This document shows positions 62,672-64,000 of a stretch of DNA of 64,000 bases, one piece after another. Each line of letters starts with the position of its first letter. Positions within the stretch are counted from its first letter, which is position 1. The stretch lies in assembly GCA_031761405.1 (NCBI GenBank), contig JASEVX010000011.1, forward strand, positions 20,425,996-20,489,995, given 5' to 3'. This DNA comes from Serripes groenlandicus. Taxonomy: Eukaryota; Mollusca; Bivalvia; Cardiida; Cardiidae. The translations under genes were made by a program, and so were the position numbers. The notes beneath the pieces are model-generated. The model was not told where the DNA came from, made no database searches, and worked only from the letters and a program-made list of their open reading frames with translations.

Positions 62672-62901
62672 TTATCCCTTTCCCTCATATAGACGCTTTC
62701 TGACGCCTCTGCAGCAGACGGCTTTTTGAAAATATAGTGACAAAAGAAGAAATTGCACAAAACGTACAATTTCTCCTTTTGCCACAATGTTTTCCACTTT
62801 TTGTCATAGGTTATCCATTCAATTATGAAGATTTTCTATTTTTTGATAAAATACGTTCAAAGTCGTCTGCTGCAGAATTGTCGTATGTGGGAAAGGGTTA
62901 T
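62672..62901 (+). mobile_element. MITE A with TTAT on both sides
   Basis: Intact 230-bp copy whose direct repeats are TTAT instead of TTAA. Confidence 0.93.
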
Positions 62902-63849
62902 CTAGAGATCAGGCAGTTGTGTTGACTGCGCTTTGATAGCATCATGGAAATAGTATTTAAATGCAGACAGAGATGAAAAGATTGTTGGAAACGGATAAAT
63001 GGCTCGTTTTGAGTTAATTTCTTTCTTTTCCCACGTTTTTAACAGAAGTCTGCTGCTATTGCACAAAATTTTGTCGGTATCAGGAGAATGGATTAAGATA
63101 TTTGAAACTGATCCAAAGTAGCTATATTCGGTTTAAATTATTTCAAATTTATCCCCTTAACTTACATAGTTTACTACATCTTTTGTATCTATATTGTAAA
63201 ACTATATTGTACCATTATATTTTGTCCTGTAGATATGGTGTCTGAATGTTTATATTAGTGAATTATTTAGTCCAATAATGGCAACATTTGTCAAATTAAC
63301 CCTTTCCCATGTACAGCAAATCCGTTGCAGATGTGAAATATTTATTCCAATAAAGGCAACCTTTGTCCAAATTAACCTTTTCCCATGTACATCAAATTGT
63401 TTGCAGAATGTAGTAAATCATTATTGAAAATCTGTATGAATGAAATAATTGAATGGGTTTACAATTTTTTTTTTCTTTTATGAGCAAATATACCTTATAT
63501 GAAACTTTTCAAGTAACCGTTTTTTAAAACATCAGAGGAAAAAATGTTATAACAGCAATATTGGCAAATCAATTAAAGTACAGTTTTGAAAACATACGGA
63601 AAAAGTAGAAATTGATGGAAAAGGTGAAAATGATTGTTATTTTCCCGTTTCCACTAATGGCTTTTGTCCTAGCTGTCTCAAAATCTGAATTATTGAATTT
63701 TTCCGAAATTCTTTTTTCTGATGTTTTCAATTATGAAATATTTGAAAAAACGTAATGAGGTTTTAAGCCTTAACATGCTGAATAGAATCAAATAAATTGT
63801 GGCAAATGCAGTAATTGCTCTGAGTTTGAGTAATTCCTTCTTTTGCCTC
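62902..63849. other. Intron with MITE scraps
   Basis: 62960-63095 (hairpin remnant), 63295-63345 and 63373-63430 (two left ends about 75 bp apart in a small duplication with ttattccaataaaggcaacc), and 63780-63848 (hairpin remnant ttgctctgagtttgagtaat). The rest is AT-rich. Confidence 0.45.
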
Positions 63850-64000
63850 AGCCGAGCCCCGGTAGCTCAGTCGGTAGCGACGCGGGCTGTCAATCCAGGA
63901 GTTGTGAGTTTTAATCCCGACTCGGCCAACTTTCTTTCCGACGATTGACAAAAGTCAATGGGACATGCGTCATTCGTCTTCCACCAATGGGCTTAGTCTA
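63850..64000 (+). mobile_element. SINE1, cut by the window end
   Basis: gccgagccccggtagctcag head with the matching gactcggcc, then the cgattgacaaaagtcaatg body. Its 3' part is outside. Confidence 0.88.

Overview
The window looks like animal nuclear DNA, most likely from a mollusc and probably a bivalve. The evidence is AT-rich sequence, long introns, GT-AG splice sites, tRNA-derived SINEs, Helentron-like elements with terminal words of a kind I associate with bivalve introns, and no bacterial gene layout. The species cannot be named from the sequence.

One gene accounts for all the coding sequence I can defend. It is the middle part of a plus-strand PDE9-type, high-affinity cGMP-specific phosphodiesterase gene. 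Ten exons (4436-4585, 14067-14118, 16747-16849, 45846-45985, 48383-48524, 52725-52820, 54657-54779, 55447-55607, 56988-57090, 61921-62025) join with fully compatible phases into 1,175 nt of open frame. They encode an N-terminal PDE9 region, a linker, and most of the HD-type catalytic domain (HNFKH, HDLDHPG and SDISNE motifs). The first exon or exons, the promoter, the 3' end of the catalytic domain and the UTRs lie outside the window. The longest intron is 29.0 kb (16850-45845).

The introns are a dense, layered graveyard of small non-autonomous mobile elements. (1) By my tally more than 90 whole or partial copies of one quasi-palindromic MITE of about 230 bp make up roughly a third of the window. 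Its ends are CCCTTTCCC/GGGAAAGGG with TTAA duplications, which points to the piggyBac superfamily. A young homogeneous subfamily 'A' sits on an older diverged subfamily 'B', and there is a rarer relative 'C'. (2) There are at least four tRNA-headed SINE families with related tails. (3) Several Helentron-like (HINE/DINE-type) families have a subterminal inverted repeat, internal tandem units of about 150-190 bp, and a 3' hairpin before a CTTGTT or CTAGT end. (4) There are two non-LTR retrotransposon fragments, a 250-bp MULE-like MITE with a 9-bp target duplication, and other foldback elements.

Region by region: 1-4.4 kb holds repeats upstream of the first visible exon. 4.4-16.9 kb holds three N-terminal exons. 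16.9-45.8 kb is the giant intron, with a roughly 1.2-kb inverted repeat carrying perfect oestrogen-response-element palindromes (18.7-19.9), a roughly 55-bp minisatellite (23.5-24.7), 29 exact 28-bp copies of a SINE's pol III A-box segment (27.4-28.3), and a circularly permuted duplicate (41.2). 45.8-62.0 kb holds the linker and catalytic exons. Just upstream of exon 9, the exon's own acceptor and first codons have been amplified into a decoy array. 62-64 kb is intron.
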